64,000 nt of DNA from Pterobdella sp. o SKG-2022 (Eukaryota; Annelida; Clitellata; Hirudinida; Piscicolidae). This document shows positions 29,301 to 50,300 of the stretch, piece after piece; the stretch's first letter is position 1, and the number at the start of each line of letters is the position of its first letter. A program made the translations under genes and the position numbers. The stretch is taken from positions 7,913,227 through 7,977,226 of the forward strand of contig OZ038323.1 of NCBI GenBank assembly GCA_964035795.1, given 5' to 3'. The notes under the pieces were generated by a model. That model saw only the letters and a list, made by a program, of their open reading frames with translations. It did not search any database and was not told the origin of the DNA.

Positions 29301-29400
29301 CATTCTCATCAACATTTACCTTATGTTCACCCTCTCTGACCTCACATGGATCAGATTCACCATCTGGATCAGCATCGGTTACTTTAGCGCTGTTTTTTAA
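22848..29400 (+). CDS. Cationic amino acid transporter, CAT family (SLC7A14-like)
   Basis: Nine exons with agreeing phases: 22848-22968, 23175-23294, 24849-24977, 25636-25702, 26391-26511, 26835-26975, 27071-27952, 28296-28582 and about 28965-29400, giving 767 residues. CAT-family hallmarks run in order: [60 protein letters not shown], then [41 protein letters not shown] and the last pair of membrane spans ([33 protein letters not shown]). The family moves basic amino acids across plasma or lysosomal membranes. The [10 protein letters not shown] form and the NDTISR loop recall SLC7A14 more than CAT1-3 (from memory). A large cytosolic loop is Asn/Ser-rich (about residues 450-650). The start of the last exon is weak: of the in-frame options only AAG|A (28959) or GAG|A (28965) keep the phase. 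The protein ends soon after the final span. Confidence 0.88.
26301..26388. repeat. A18 + (CA)35 microsatellite abutting a 3' splice site
   Basis: An 18-base A run is followed by CA repeats with a few TA/CG changes, ending at CACACAACAG, where the AG is the acceptor of transporter exon 5 (26391). The usual polypyrimidine tract is therefore replaced by CA repeat. Confidence 0.93.
28640..28797 (-). mobile_element. tRNA-derived SINE in the transporter's last intron
   Basis: The minus strand from 28790 to about 28718 folds like a tRNA: GGCCCGC acceptor arm pairing with GCGGGCC, an AGCTCGG...TTAGAGC D-arm, a TTAGA/TCTAA anticodon stem with an AGT-like loop, and a TTCAATTCC T-loop. D-arm and T-loop correspond to polymerase III A and B boxes. 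Left of it is a non-tRNA tail. The motif TAATTGTCGGC at its edge is shared with the copy at 42.4 kb. Confidence 0.7.
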
Positions 29401-31578
29401 ATATGGTGCCATTTTTATATATAATGTACCTTTAATATAAGATGCAATTCTGAAGCAAGTTTCATAATGTAGATATATGATTATATTAAAATTTATTTCA
29501 ACTTTTTCATACGGGTTTCAACCAATTTTCTTTCTACTTCGATTTTATTGTTATTTTTTTTGATTCTTTCACTTATTTCCCCAATTTGTGTATTTAAAGT
29601 AATAAATAGTCATATAATGCTGTTTTTTATACATTTTATATATTTTTTCAAGTATTTTATCGTCTACCATAGAAATGCAATCTGTTTTAACGGCGTTGGA
29701 ATAATTGATTTTTAATAAACTTTTTATATTAGAAAATTTTGAAAATTCTAGTTAATTTACACTTTTTTCAATACAAAGTAAATTAATTTAAGCCGAATAA
29801 CTGAAGATGCAGACATAAAAATAAAATTATTGAAATAATTGGCTACATTATGACCATGTTACTGCACCAATCAGGGTTCGTGGTTTATTTCTCTTATGGC
29901 ATGTGGCACAGTTTAGAGCGGCGAGATGAAAACCAACAAATCATACTCAAGGATGAACAACAACAATAATAATAATAAAAATAATAATAATAAGTTAGAG
30001 AATAATAACAGCAGCAATAATATTATGAAAAATATTATTAACAGCAATAAATAGTATAACGATAGTCTTGATGGTGATAACAATAAATTAATTAAAAAAT
30101 TAGTTATATACTACAAAAAAACCTTAAAAACTCCTAAAAACAAGTTGGCAAAAATATGTCAAAATAACGATAATTGATATTATTTCAATGGAAGAACAAC
30201 TTAATGGATTCAGCGTATACAGAGTTAATATTTTAGTACTAAAGCTTTAACACATTGGTAACAATTATTTACATTAGTGCTTTTGATCTTATTTAATATT
30301 TAAACTTGGGTAAGTCGATGGATTACTTTAGTAACATTCATTCTGCTTTGCTAAAGTTGAAAAGGCTGCTTTTAAAATTATTAAAGTCACTGAAGTTAGC
30401 AATCTGGTACATAACAATCAGCTAAATCGATAACATTGATCCACGTGAAACTTATCTAGCGCTTTACAATGATGTTTGTGTGATAGCCTGTAGTTAATAT
30501 AGTAAGTTTTGTCGTTTCAATATGATCAGCATTTCATGTTTTACACACGATTCAGCGTCTCATCATTTAAGGCTATTAATAAACAAGTATTACTTTGAAA
30601 TACATGTTATCATATTATTTGAAAAACTTTTTATTTTCAATTTTTTATGAAAAATTTTTTGATACATTTATTTAAAAAAAAACTAAAATTTTCGATATGT
30701 ACAACCTTATTATAAATCATTAGTAGTTTATTCAAATAATATAAAAAAGAGACATAAGATGCCTCTAAAAAATGTTATCATATTGTAGTTCCTACAATTG
30801 AAATACTCGTATTTGCCCGGTTTTATGGATAAGTTATGGAATAACTCTGAAGATTTTATTATATATAAAACTTTTCAATTCTTTCTTTCGCAGACATAAA
30901 CAATTTTAATGACTCTTATGAAGGTTAGATTGGTATACACAAAAAATCGCTTAAGATCTTAAACTGTAGAAAACTACGCTGGAAATATCATTAGACTTTT
31001 ATCATTATAAAATTATTGCCTTTGTTTTCTTTAATGATGATTTCATTGTGTTATATGCGCATTTTTTAAACTGTGATTAAAAATATTTTAAATTTTTTTA
31101 CATCTATTTCATTTTGGCATTTGTCGTTATATTTTTGAAATTTTTGCGACTTACATACTTGAAGTTTCAGTGAAGTATTGAGATCTTGTGTAGTAGAACT
31201 AGCATTGGGTAGATTTACATAGCAGTAACTAATTCTATATTATTGTCCATTATATTTGTAAATCGCCAATGAACTAATTCTGTGTGACAACTGGTAATAA
31301 TAATGATTAAGAAGTAGACCGTGAAATGCTTATATAAATCTTTATATCACAATTTAAAGAATAAAAGGTATTTTCTACTTTTTGTTTCCATTATCGATCA
31401 AATAAGATAGATTGGCTATTCAATTATAAATTACTATCACGGCCAACAGAACATTCGACGTTCATTTCATACGCCATGAAACCAACGAAGGATCCAAATA
31501 AAACCTCTTTGTGAAAATTATTCGACAGTCTTTTGGGATTTTATTACAAAAATTCTGAAATAAACTATACAAAATCAA
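29401..31578. other. Convergent intergenic region
   Basis: This is the 3' flank between the transporter (plus) and the Asn-rich coiled-coil gene (minus). AATAAA signals on the plus strand at 29601-29606 and 29714-29719 could end the transporter mRNA. An imperfect AAT/AAC tract lies at about 29965-30060. No exon is recognised. Confidence 0.5.
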
Positions 31579-34480
31579 TTATTGAAATCTCCTTAAATCC
31601 TCCTTAAACGATTTGATAGCGGTATTGTTAGGTTTCTTTTTTATATCTCTGCCGTATTTCCGCCTCTTTTCACCTTTCCTATTTATTCGTTCGTCTTTTT
31701 TCAAAGTTCGGTAAGAATCATATTTATTTGTTTCTCTTTTTTCCTCCCGTCTATGTTCCATTCGGAATTTTTTATCACGACATCTCTGCATCACATCTCC
31801 ACTCCTCCTCCTGCGATCCATATTCCTGTTGTCTTCTTTATACCCTCTTTTCTCCCCCTCATCCTCCTCCACTAATTCCCCCTCCTCCATGTTTACATTA
31901 TTAATTTTTTTATTTCCTTCAAATTTCTCAACCGAAACTGCTTTTAAATTCAAAAAATTTTTTGAGCAATTAATTCTATCATCGTTATTCTTCGCATTCG
32001 AAACTTCTATTTTAGTCCCCAGTGTCTTTTTATCAGGAGAACTATCAAACAAATTCTTTTTCAACGGTTTAGAAGGACTTTTAGTAGAATATTTCTTTGG
32101 AGTTCTCAAGTTATATGACTGCGGTTGTTTGAATCCCGCAGCCTTGCAAGAATCTGCCCCACCCTCCTCATCCCCACTTCCATCTCTTGACAAACTCACT
32201 TTCCTTACTGACTTGAAAGGACTTGTGAGTGAAATGACAGACTGCGACGAATGGTTGCTGTGGTTTCCAGACTGCAGTTCGTTGCTGTGATTGTCAGCAA
32301 GCAGACTGCAGCTGCCGAAGTTGATACTTATGCAATTGTCAGCTGGGTTGTTGGCTGGATGCTTGGGTGTGTTGTCCGTCAGCTGCTGACAATATTCCTC
32401 TTCTTCTTGTTCATCATCATCAACTTCAATCTCTTCATCCTTTTCCTCTTCACCATCAATACTACTTGACGAATCAGAATGCACATTTTCATCATTGTTG
32501 CCGCCATCATTGACATTATGTTTGTTCACATCATCATTATAATCTCCATTAAGATTGTTATTATCATCAATATTAACATTATTAACAATACCATTATCAT
32601 TATTAACGATATTTTTATCATTAACATTTCCACCATCAACAACTTTTTTTTTACTGACATCACCACAATCAGCTTTACCAGCCTCAACAGACTGGGCACC
32701 CATCATCTTCCTCCCTTTCATCAACTCTGACAGCCTCCTCGTAGTGAAAGTGTTTAAGCTTTGAGCCACTAAATGTGAAGAGTTCAAACTACCGTCATTA
32801 TCACAACTCATGTAGCCATTGAAACTTGTGTCTCCATTCCCACTTCCATCACTGGCCTCAACACCATCATTACCACTTGGATTGGCAACTCCACTACCTT
32901 TCCCACCCACAGACTCAACAACCACTGTTGATCTCTTGTTAATTTTCTTCCGTTTAACAGCCAACTGGGCATAATTTGAAAGTCTCTTTTTGTCACTCAA
33001 AGTACTCCCACAGCTCCCTTTCCTCGACATAACAGAGCTGTCATCTTGACTGATACCACTATGAACAGACCCACCTCGAACTCCTTTCATACCTAACACA
33101 CTGGCTATCTCATCTATGATATTAGATTTGCTTGTATTTTTTATCTTTTTTTGATTATTTACAGTTTGATCTTTAGTTGTGCTAATATTTTTATTATTGA
33201 GTGTAGTAATTTTATTATTGAGTTCATTGTTTTTATCCGTTTTTGAGTTTAGTTTTTTGATAGTATTTGTATCATTATCATCTCTGTTAGCAACATCAAC
33301 TTCATCATTTTTATCCTTTGAATGATCATCACCTACCTTACCAATCAAATCCCTCACAAAAGAATTCTCTGATACCATGTCCCCATCATTACACTTATTT
33401 GACTTACCACTATCATTAAATTTGTCTGACTTACCGTGTTCAATTCCCTTTTCTGAGATACCACTATCAGTACATTCAGTAGACTTACCACCACTATGAG
33501 GTTTGTTACACTGATTGTTGATGTCACTAGAGGAGTATATTTCATCATACATACTGTCATCTTGTCCTGATCTTAAATTATTATCGATATTTTTATCATT
33601 ATTATAAGGACTACACAAATCAGAATAAATGTCAATTCTTGAATCTGAATCTTGTTGGATAGGAGTTGGCTTTATTGTGCTTAATGAAGTGTTCATATTA
33701 TTATTTTCACTATCATTATTTTTTTTATTAATGTCTTTATTTGATGACTGCTGATGAAATAGAGGGTGTGTGAAAGAGGGTGGAAAAGTAAGAGAAGACC
33801 TGCCTCGTTGAATCAACTTCTCACAGTTTCTCTTCAATATTGTCACTTTTTTACTCAGCTTTTGGTTTATTAAATTTTCTTGTGCCAGTTTTGAAGCGAA
33901 ATCTTTGTTTTTTGTGTTCTCTAATTGAATCACCTTGAGCAGCTCTTGGTTGTACAAGTGAAGTGTGCTTAGTTGTTGGTTGAAGTCTTTTTTCAATTCA
34001 TTTGTTGAAGTTAATATAGTCTGGAAATCTTCCTTCATTTTATTCAACTCACAATCTTTATCAAATATCTATGGTAATTTTGAAATGAATTGATCTTATT
34101 TGATGAAATAATGTTTAATAATTAATCTATAAGAAATAAGAAACCAACCTGTGTTTTGAAATTCTCAATTTGTTGCAAAAACTTATCAATGCTTGTTCTC
34201 AAGTTTTTGTTTTCCTCTTCCAAAGAAACACATCTTTCTTTTACCTAGTATTTTCATTAAAAAAAATTTTTAAGTATAAATATATTTTTAAATTAATGTT
34301 GAATACATTATTAAGCTATTAATTATTATCTTAGCTGTTCAATTTGACGATTATAAAGTAAATCTAAAATTCTTGCGACACAACCTGCTCTAGTTCACAC
34401 TGTCCAAAGATACCTTGTAAGTCCTCGTCGTCCAACTCTCTTTCTTCCAGAACATTCGAAATGTTATTTATTTCGCTCAT
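31579..34480 (-). CDS. Asn/Asp/Ser-rich protein with N-terminal coiled coil, unrecognised
   Basis: Three exons, 34480-34385, 34244-34149 and 34068-31579, each a whole number of codons (32, 32, 830 including stop), give 893 residues starting MSEINNISNVLEER. Residues 1 to about 165 form a coiled coil (for example VSLEEENKNLRTSIDKFLQQ and KLAQENLINQKLSKKVTILK). The rest looks disordered: Asn/Asp-rich blocks, an acidic run near DEEIEVDDDEQEEEEY, Ser-Pro/Thr-Pro sites around YNLRTPKKYSTKSPSKPL, and a strongly basic C-terminus (RRRRSGD, then KGEKRRKYGRDIKKKP) ending EDLRRFQ. Phospho-site density and basic clusters suggest a nuclear protein. A loose resemblance of the coiled coil to FLASH/CASP8AP2 crossed my mind but is not strong enough to name it. 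Codon-level simple repeats explain the antisense open frames. Confidence 0.8.
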
Positions 34481-34902
34481 TTTTTACTTATATTCAATAT
34501 AGTGGTATAACTATTATACAATCATTCTTAAATTCAAACTATTCAGCCTTTAAATTTTATCACTAACAAATAATTTAATCCAAAATATTAAATCTAATAT
34601 GAATTAAATAGTATTTCGTTTATATAATGAACAAAAGTTTAAAATAAAATAACAAAACACGAATCCCCAACAAACTATTTAGTTTTTGAGCGCTAAAAGT
34701 AACTTTTAGCAAAATAGCGCCTTACTGAAAAAATACTATAACTTGTGAAATGTTGAAGATTATTTCGGAATGATATTTTTTCAAGTTGTTAAACAACTTT
34801 CAACACTTAAAAATATATGTTAATCGATTGTTACCCATATGAAACCTATATAAGGACGCGGTTGAAAGAAGTGTTGGAAACTATCGTGAAACAACGTTAG
34901 CT
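34481..34902. promoter_or_regulatory. Divergent promoter region
   Basis: 422 bp separate the start codons of the Asn-rich coiled-coil gene (minus) and the beta-lactamase-fold gene (plus), so both promoters must share this segment or overlap neighbouring sequence. Confidence 0.55.
34847..34855 (+). promoter_or_regulatory. TATA box (TATATAAGG)
   Basis: A consensus TATA element followed by a locally GC-richer GACGCGG stretch lies 56 bp before the ATG at 34903. That puts transcription start at about 34880 and predicts a very short 5' leader for the beta-lactamase-fold gene. Confidence 0.6.
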
Positions 34903-45068
<10,166 letters not shown>

Positions 45069-45437
45069 AATAATGATGATTAATTATGAAACTAGCATCT
45101 TTAGATATTTCCATTGATTTGTTGTATTTTAGTCAGTTAGTGACAACTCAAAACTATTGTTTGTAGCTAAAAATTCTTTCAACTTAATGATTTTTTTCAA
45201 CATAAAAGCTTCAAAATTATCCCATCTCTGCATGCCAGTCTTAAATGTTTATAGAGGTAGTCATTTGTATTTCAATAAACCTTTCTATGTTTAATTTCAA
45301 AAAAATTTTTAAAAAGTAAAACTTTATTTTAAATAAATGTATTTAGTCACAATTCTGTAAAAAAAATATTAAAAAATACTTCATTCTTGAAAAAAATATC
45401 ATTCATAAATAAAAACTAAATATTAAAACAAACAATG
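45069..45437. other. Short convergent spacer with polyadenylation signal
   Basis: AATAAA at 45274-45279 is about 200 bp past the beta-lactamase-fold stop codon. Nothing else is recognised. Confidence 0.5.
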
Positions 45438-46019
45438 TTACAAAACATCATTGAAGATATCAGTAATGTTCCTAAAAAAGATCTTGTGGACGTGAGCACA
45501 CACCTCCTTCATATCCTCATCACTTTCCTTCTGAACTTCATTCACTTTATTCATGCTTTCTTCTAACTTATCAAACATTTTATTTAAATTATTATCCTTT
45601 AAACATTCACTTGGCTCTAAGTTACACTTTTTTTCAATGAATTCTTTGTCTTTTTCACACATATCAACAGGAGAATCCCACTTGAATGGCTTAAAATAAT
45701 CATTTTCTTTATTCAAATTTTTCCATCCTTCTTCACCTTTTCTGAATTTTTCAACATAATTATCAGACTCTATATTCTGTGATTGGGATTTATTCATTGA
45801 TTTCTTCATCTCCTCAGCAATAGTCATAGCAACTTCAGCCAATTTCAAAGTCACGCCTTTGTTTGAATTTGCTCGAAGATCTTCGTCATTTTCAAAACGC
45901 TTTTTGAGACTCAGTTCATCTGCTTTTTTTAAAATCAATAAAACCTTGTGATAATTCTCGATTAATCCACCATTGTCAGCTAAACTTCTTCTTGAATTTC
46001 TTCGGTTCCCAGAAGGCAT
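45438..46019 (-). CDS. Intronless 193-residue acidic/basic helical protein, unrecognised
   Basis: A single open frame from the ATG at 46019 (MPSGNRRNSRRSLADNGG) to a stop at 45438. The N-terminus is basic and Ser-rich. A helical stretch VTLKLAEVAMTIAEEMKKSM is followed by charged, coil-like sequence with Lys/Glu/Asn richness, and the C-terminus (VHKIFFRNITDIFNDVL) is more hydrophobic. Base composition within the frame is less extreme than in the flanks. The size and helical pattern would suit a subunit of a larger assembly, but I recognise no family. It lies between two well-supported genes, 215 bp from the TTF2 stop codon and transcribed in the same direction. Confidence 0.6.
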   Translation of the reverse strand: MPSGNRRNSRRSLADNGGLIENYHKVLLILKKADELSLKKRFENDEDLRANSNKGVTLKLAEVAMTIAEEMKKSMNKSQSQNIESDNYVEKFRKGEEGWKNLNKENDYFKPFKWDSPVDMCEKDKEFIEKKCNLEPSECLKDNNLNKMFDKLEESMNKVNEVQKESDEDMKEVCAHVHKIFFRNITDIFNDVL

Positions 46020-46234
46020 TTTTATCAATATACAAATTTTTTTTATAAATAATAAATTTAATTCTTCTTTACGAACAAATTATTGAAGAATGGCATATAC
46101 ATTGGTTTTTGAAAATCCCGGTACTCTAAGTCTACTTTTAAATACATCCAAATTTTTAAAAACTACTATATAAAATTTGACTAAGTATGCAAATTTATTT
46201 ATTTGAAAATGTCTAAATTTTATAAACGAAATGT

Positions 46235-47330
46235 TCATGAAGGTGCACTTCTGTTATCTGATAAGCCAAACAACCACTGAATTGAGTTGAGATCTGATGA
46301 ATTATTGCTCCTGAAAATTTTGAAACTAATTAAGAAAAAATTTGAAGTATAAATATGGCATTTAAAAATTATTTTATAAGTAATTAAATGCAATATGGAA
46401 TAAAATGAAAACCCTGTAAGGAAATTATCAGCCTGTTTGGACTTTTCCTCTTGCAAACTTAGTATCTTCTCTTCTACCGTCTCTTTACATACGAATCTTA
46501 ATGTTTTGAATATTCTACTAAAAAATCAATACTGAAACATTATAAATTTGAAAAGAATTTCGAAAACAGTTAAATTTCTTGGGTCTTTAGAACCTCAAAA
46601 ACAATCCAATAAAAACAACTCAAATGTTTTGAACAATGATAAAGCAGAACAAAATACAAATATTTTAACAATAGTGATACTTGTGTATAAAGGTTTCCTT
46701 CATTTGACCGACTCTGTATATGCGGTCACAAGCCTGTTTCTCCAAGGCGGGATTCCTGCGTAAGTGTAATGAAGTTGATCAATGAAAAAAAGAAACGAGT
46801 AGTGGATGCAAAGTTTAATTGATTTATGGTAAAGTCGCTGTCACAATGTGGTGGTAGGTTACAAGTGAATCTATCAAAAAGATATAGAATAACTTGTTTT
46901 CAAGGGTTTACAGCTTTAAAATCATAGGAAAAAAATTCCACAAACCAATGTAGATCAAGGATGAAAAGATGGTTAGCTCCTACCAGGTTCAATCCCACCG
47001 CACCTGCCCTTAACGACAACAACATCACCTTGGGTCAATAAATCAATTCAAACTCTCAATCAAATCATTCTTATAACTCGTTTTTCTTTATCAAGAGAGA
47101 GGAATTTTACAAAATCATAATGAATAATAAGGTACCGGAGACGAAAGAGGGGAGTGGTTGAAGTGATCCTTGATGTTGTTCCTCTGAGCCACTGGTGTGT
47201 CCCCCCTGATTGTGCATGTCCTTATGCCTGCATAGATGGGTAGATGAATACCAAGATTTTGAAACCATTTATATGCTACTGCTACTAATAGTAATACTAT
47301 TATTTTCAATGCTTCTAATTACTACTCTTC

Positions 47331-47369
<39 letters not shown>

Positions 47370-50300
47370 ATAATAATAATAAAAAAAATAATATAAATAA
47401 AAATAATAGAAACCTCGTTTGCTCAAATGCATGTCCACAAGATCAAGTAGTCTGGTCCATTGAGACACCACCACACTGTTGATCAGTATCATCAACGTCA
47501 TCATCGTTACCAACTTGATTATACCGCTTCATCATTACAAACTTTATTCTCACATCATCATTATCCACTTCTTAGTCATCAATCTCGTATCATCATCATT
47601 ATTATCAAATATATATGGCACAGAATTTAAGAATTAAAAAAAAATTTTGAAGTTTGATTTAATTATGATTCATCTTTTCATAATCTCTTCATTAATTTTT
47701 CATCAGCCCTTCACTTATTGCCCAAGAAAGGATAAAAAATAATACTTTTTTATTGATACATATAAATTTTTTGAGACATTTTGTTGTAGTTTCATCAAAT
47801 AATGTATCAAATATAACAGTTTTTTGATAGACTTACTGAGACAAAAAAACTTTAAAAACATGAGAATACAATCAATACCTATGTATTTGAAAGCATTGAA
47901 TCAAAAACCTTTTGATGACGACTTGACTTTTTTCTGACTTTCTCTGCAGTTGGAGCAGGTTTTCTATCAAAAGTCTTATCTTATGAGGTTGATGATGTAT
48001 GGTTGGGTTTGGGCCGAATATGGTGTTGTGTGATGCTTGATAGAAGAGGTATCAGTTGGTCATAAAAGCGAAGAGTGAGAAAATGGTGAGTGGTGGTTGA
48101 TTAAGGATTGGATTGAATAGTTTAGTTAATAAAAAAATTGCTATTTTGAAAATATGAGTGGTAATATGGAATGAATCAAAATACTTTGGAGCTGAGGTAA
48201 GATGATTTATAAATGTTGGGTTGTTTTGTATCTTTGTTGTTGTCTGTCGTTTCAATGTCATCATCACTGGAGGCTGCTTCCTTACTCTTCACAGCTAGTT
48301 TAAAGATTTTTTTATAAATTGAATACACTTAAAAATATGATTACAGTGGTATGTACTCCAAGAGTTTTTATACCAGTAATATAAGCTGATACTTTTTAAA
48401 TGAATTTCGAAAAATTCTTAATGTTACGTTTAAATAAATCTATATGGTGAGACTGAGCAAAAATAAATTTAATATAATTTTTGTTTGTAAATAAAATCAA
48501 TAAAAATTTTAAAGCCTATAAAAACAAACCAACCACTGATATTGAGAGAATCCATCAAATCTTCAAGACCTGATTCTTTTTTACCTTCTTTTTCTTCGTT
48601 AGCCTCTTCCTCCTTTAATCATAATTATTATGAATGAGTCTAAATGTTATATATATTATTAGCGATGCAATCACAGACAATACTATACCGCGTCCCTAAA
48701 AACCCCTTACCCTTCAAACACAACCCACAGACCCAGCTTATGAGATGTGGATGACAGCAGATTTGCCGCAGTCTAGTCAAGAGAGATAACACGTTTGAAA
48801 AGTCGTTTGTTCGGCCTGTCAATAATTTTTCTATCACTTTTGCGGTCATTTTACATCCTTTGTTTTTTTCGTTATTGATATTGCTATCAATTTTTTCCTT
48901 ATTCTCATGATGTTCATTGTTTTTTGTTTTATTTTTGTATTCGGATAAATAATTTCTGAGAAATTTCCTGTAAATATTATTAATAAGTTATTATACTATT
49001 ACTAAAAAAAATCAATTCAACTATCATCACTACTCACAATCTTCTCATCTGACTACATCATCACAAATTCCGCCAAACCACTCCATCTATCTACACCACC
49101 ACCAACTCCCACCAAACTACAAAACACCTCACCTACCAACACTATCTCTCACCCAGCCACACCCCCACATTTAGCAACCATCGTCTCCACCAACTTGGAT
49201 AGCTCGAGCAGTTGCTGATAGCAATTCCATTCTTGTTCATTTAACGTTACTTTGTGTATCGTCTGTTTTTTGGCTGGAAGATCAACCTAAAAAATTATCA
49301 TTGGCATTGTTTTAACGTAGTATTTGTGAGTAGTCCATCAATTTTCATGCATGCTATCATTTTCCTATCTATCTAGCTATCCACCCATCAGACGCACAAT
49401 AGCTTTATTAGTGATAGGACAGCACTCTTCCTTGGTTCTCCTTAGCACCAACACAGTCCGAATCAGTTCCAGTCTCTTAAATCCCTTCGCTGGTAGTGTT
49501 AATATTTTATACAGCATGGCATTCAATGTTTCTGTTTTATATTACACTCACTGGAATTATTATCAATCTTGCTTTTCCAATATTTTTTGTCATCAAAAGG
49601 AGAGAATTGCAAAAATCTGTAAATATTAAGTTTATTGGAATTCTTTCGAGTTCAGCATTATAAACCTAAATCATGAAAAGATCAACCTGATTAGTGGATA
49701 CAGATCTTTAATTCCATTGTGAATGGGGGTTCCCGTCACCACCCACTTAAACTCCCCCTCAAGAGAAATAATCGACTGCGCCGTAGCACTGCTGTCATTC
49801 TTGATACAATGGCCTTCATCCAACACAATTCTCAACCAACGGGTCTTCGACAGTATTGAAGTGTTTGGTGGTAGTTCGTCTAATTGTTTCAATTTGGAGG
49901 GCTTTATTTCATTTTTCAACTCATTCCTCACAATGTCATACGTTGTTAGTACGATGTCAGAGTTGGTTACCCTGAAGATGAAGAATATCACAAAATCAAC
50001 AAAAAAGAACTTAGATATCAAAAATAATACGCATTAAAAACATTTATAACTCGGCACTAACATGTAATAAACAATATAAAAACAACAGAACCATCATTCT
50101 CAGCTCCAATTTATTGCAACCAGAAGCTATCCTCACGAGAAACTATTGACTCTATACGACCTTAAACTTCTACATGATCACCAATAAAAAACAACTTTGG
50201 AAGACCAACGTAACTCAACAACAAACAGAATCAAACACGGCGCACTCACTCCTTCACAGACTTGCTCTTCCTCTCAGGACCATGGTAGACACACACGCTC

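Noticed and set aside
22848..29400. Bacterial amino-acid permease from contamination
   Set aside because: Nine exons with consistent GT-AG phases show a eukaryotic nuclear gene.
31829..32764. Plus-strand frames of 70-150 codons
   Set aside because: Antisense shadows of the long Asn/Ser-rich exon, whose codon repeats keep the other frames open.
46975..47028. GGTTCAATCC looked like a tRNA/SINE B box
   Set aside because: It lies within a TTF2 exon encoding [12 protein letters not shown] on the other strand; coincidence with coding sequence.
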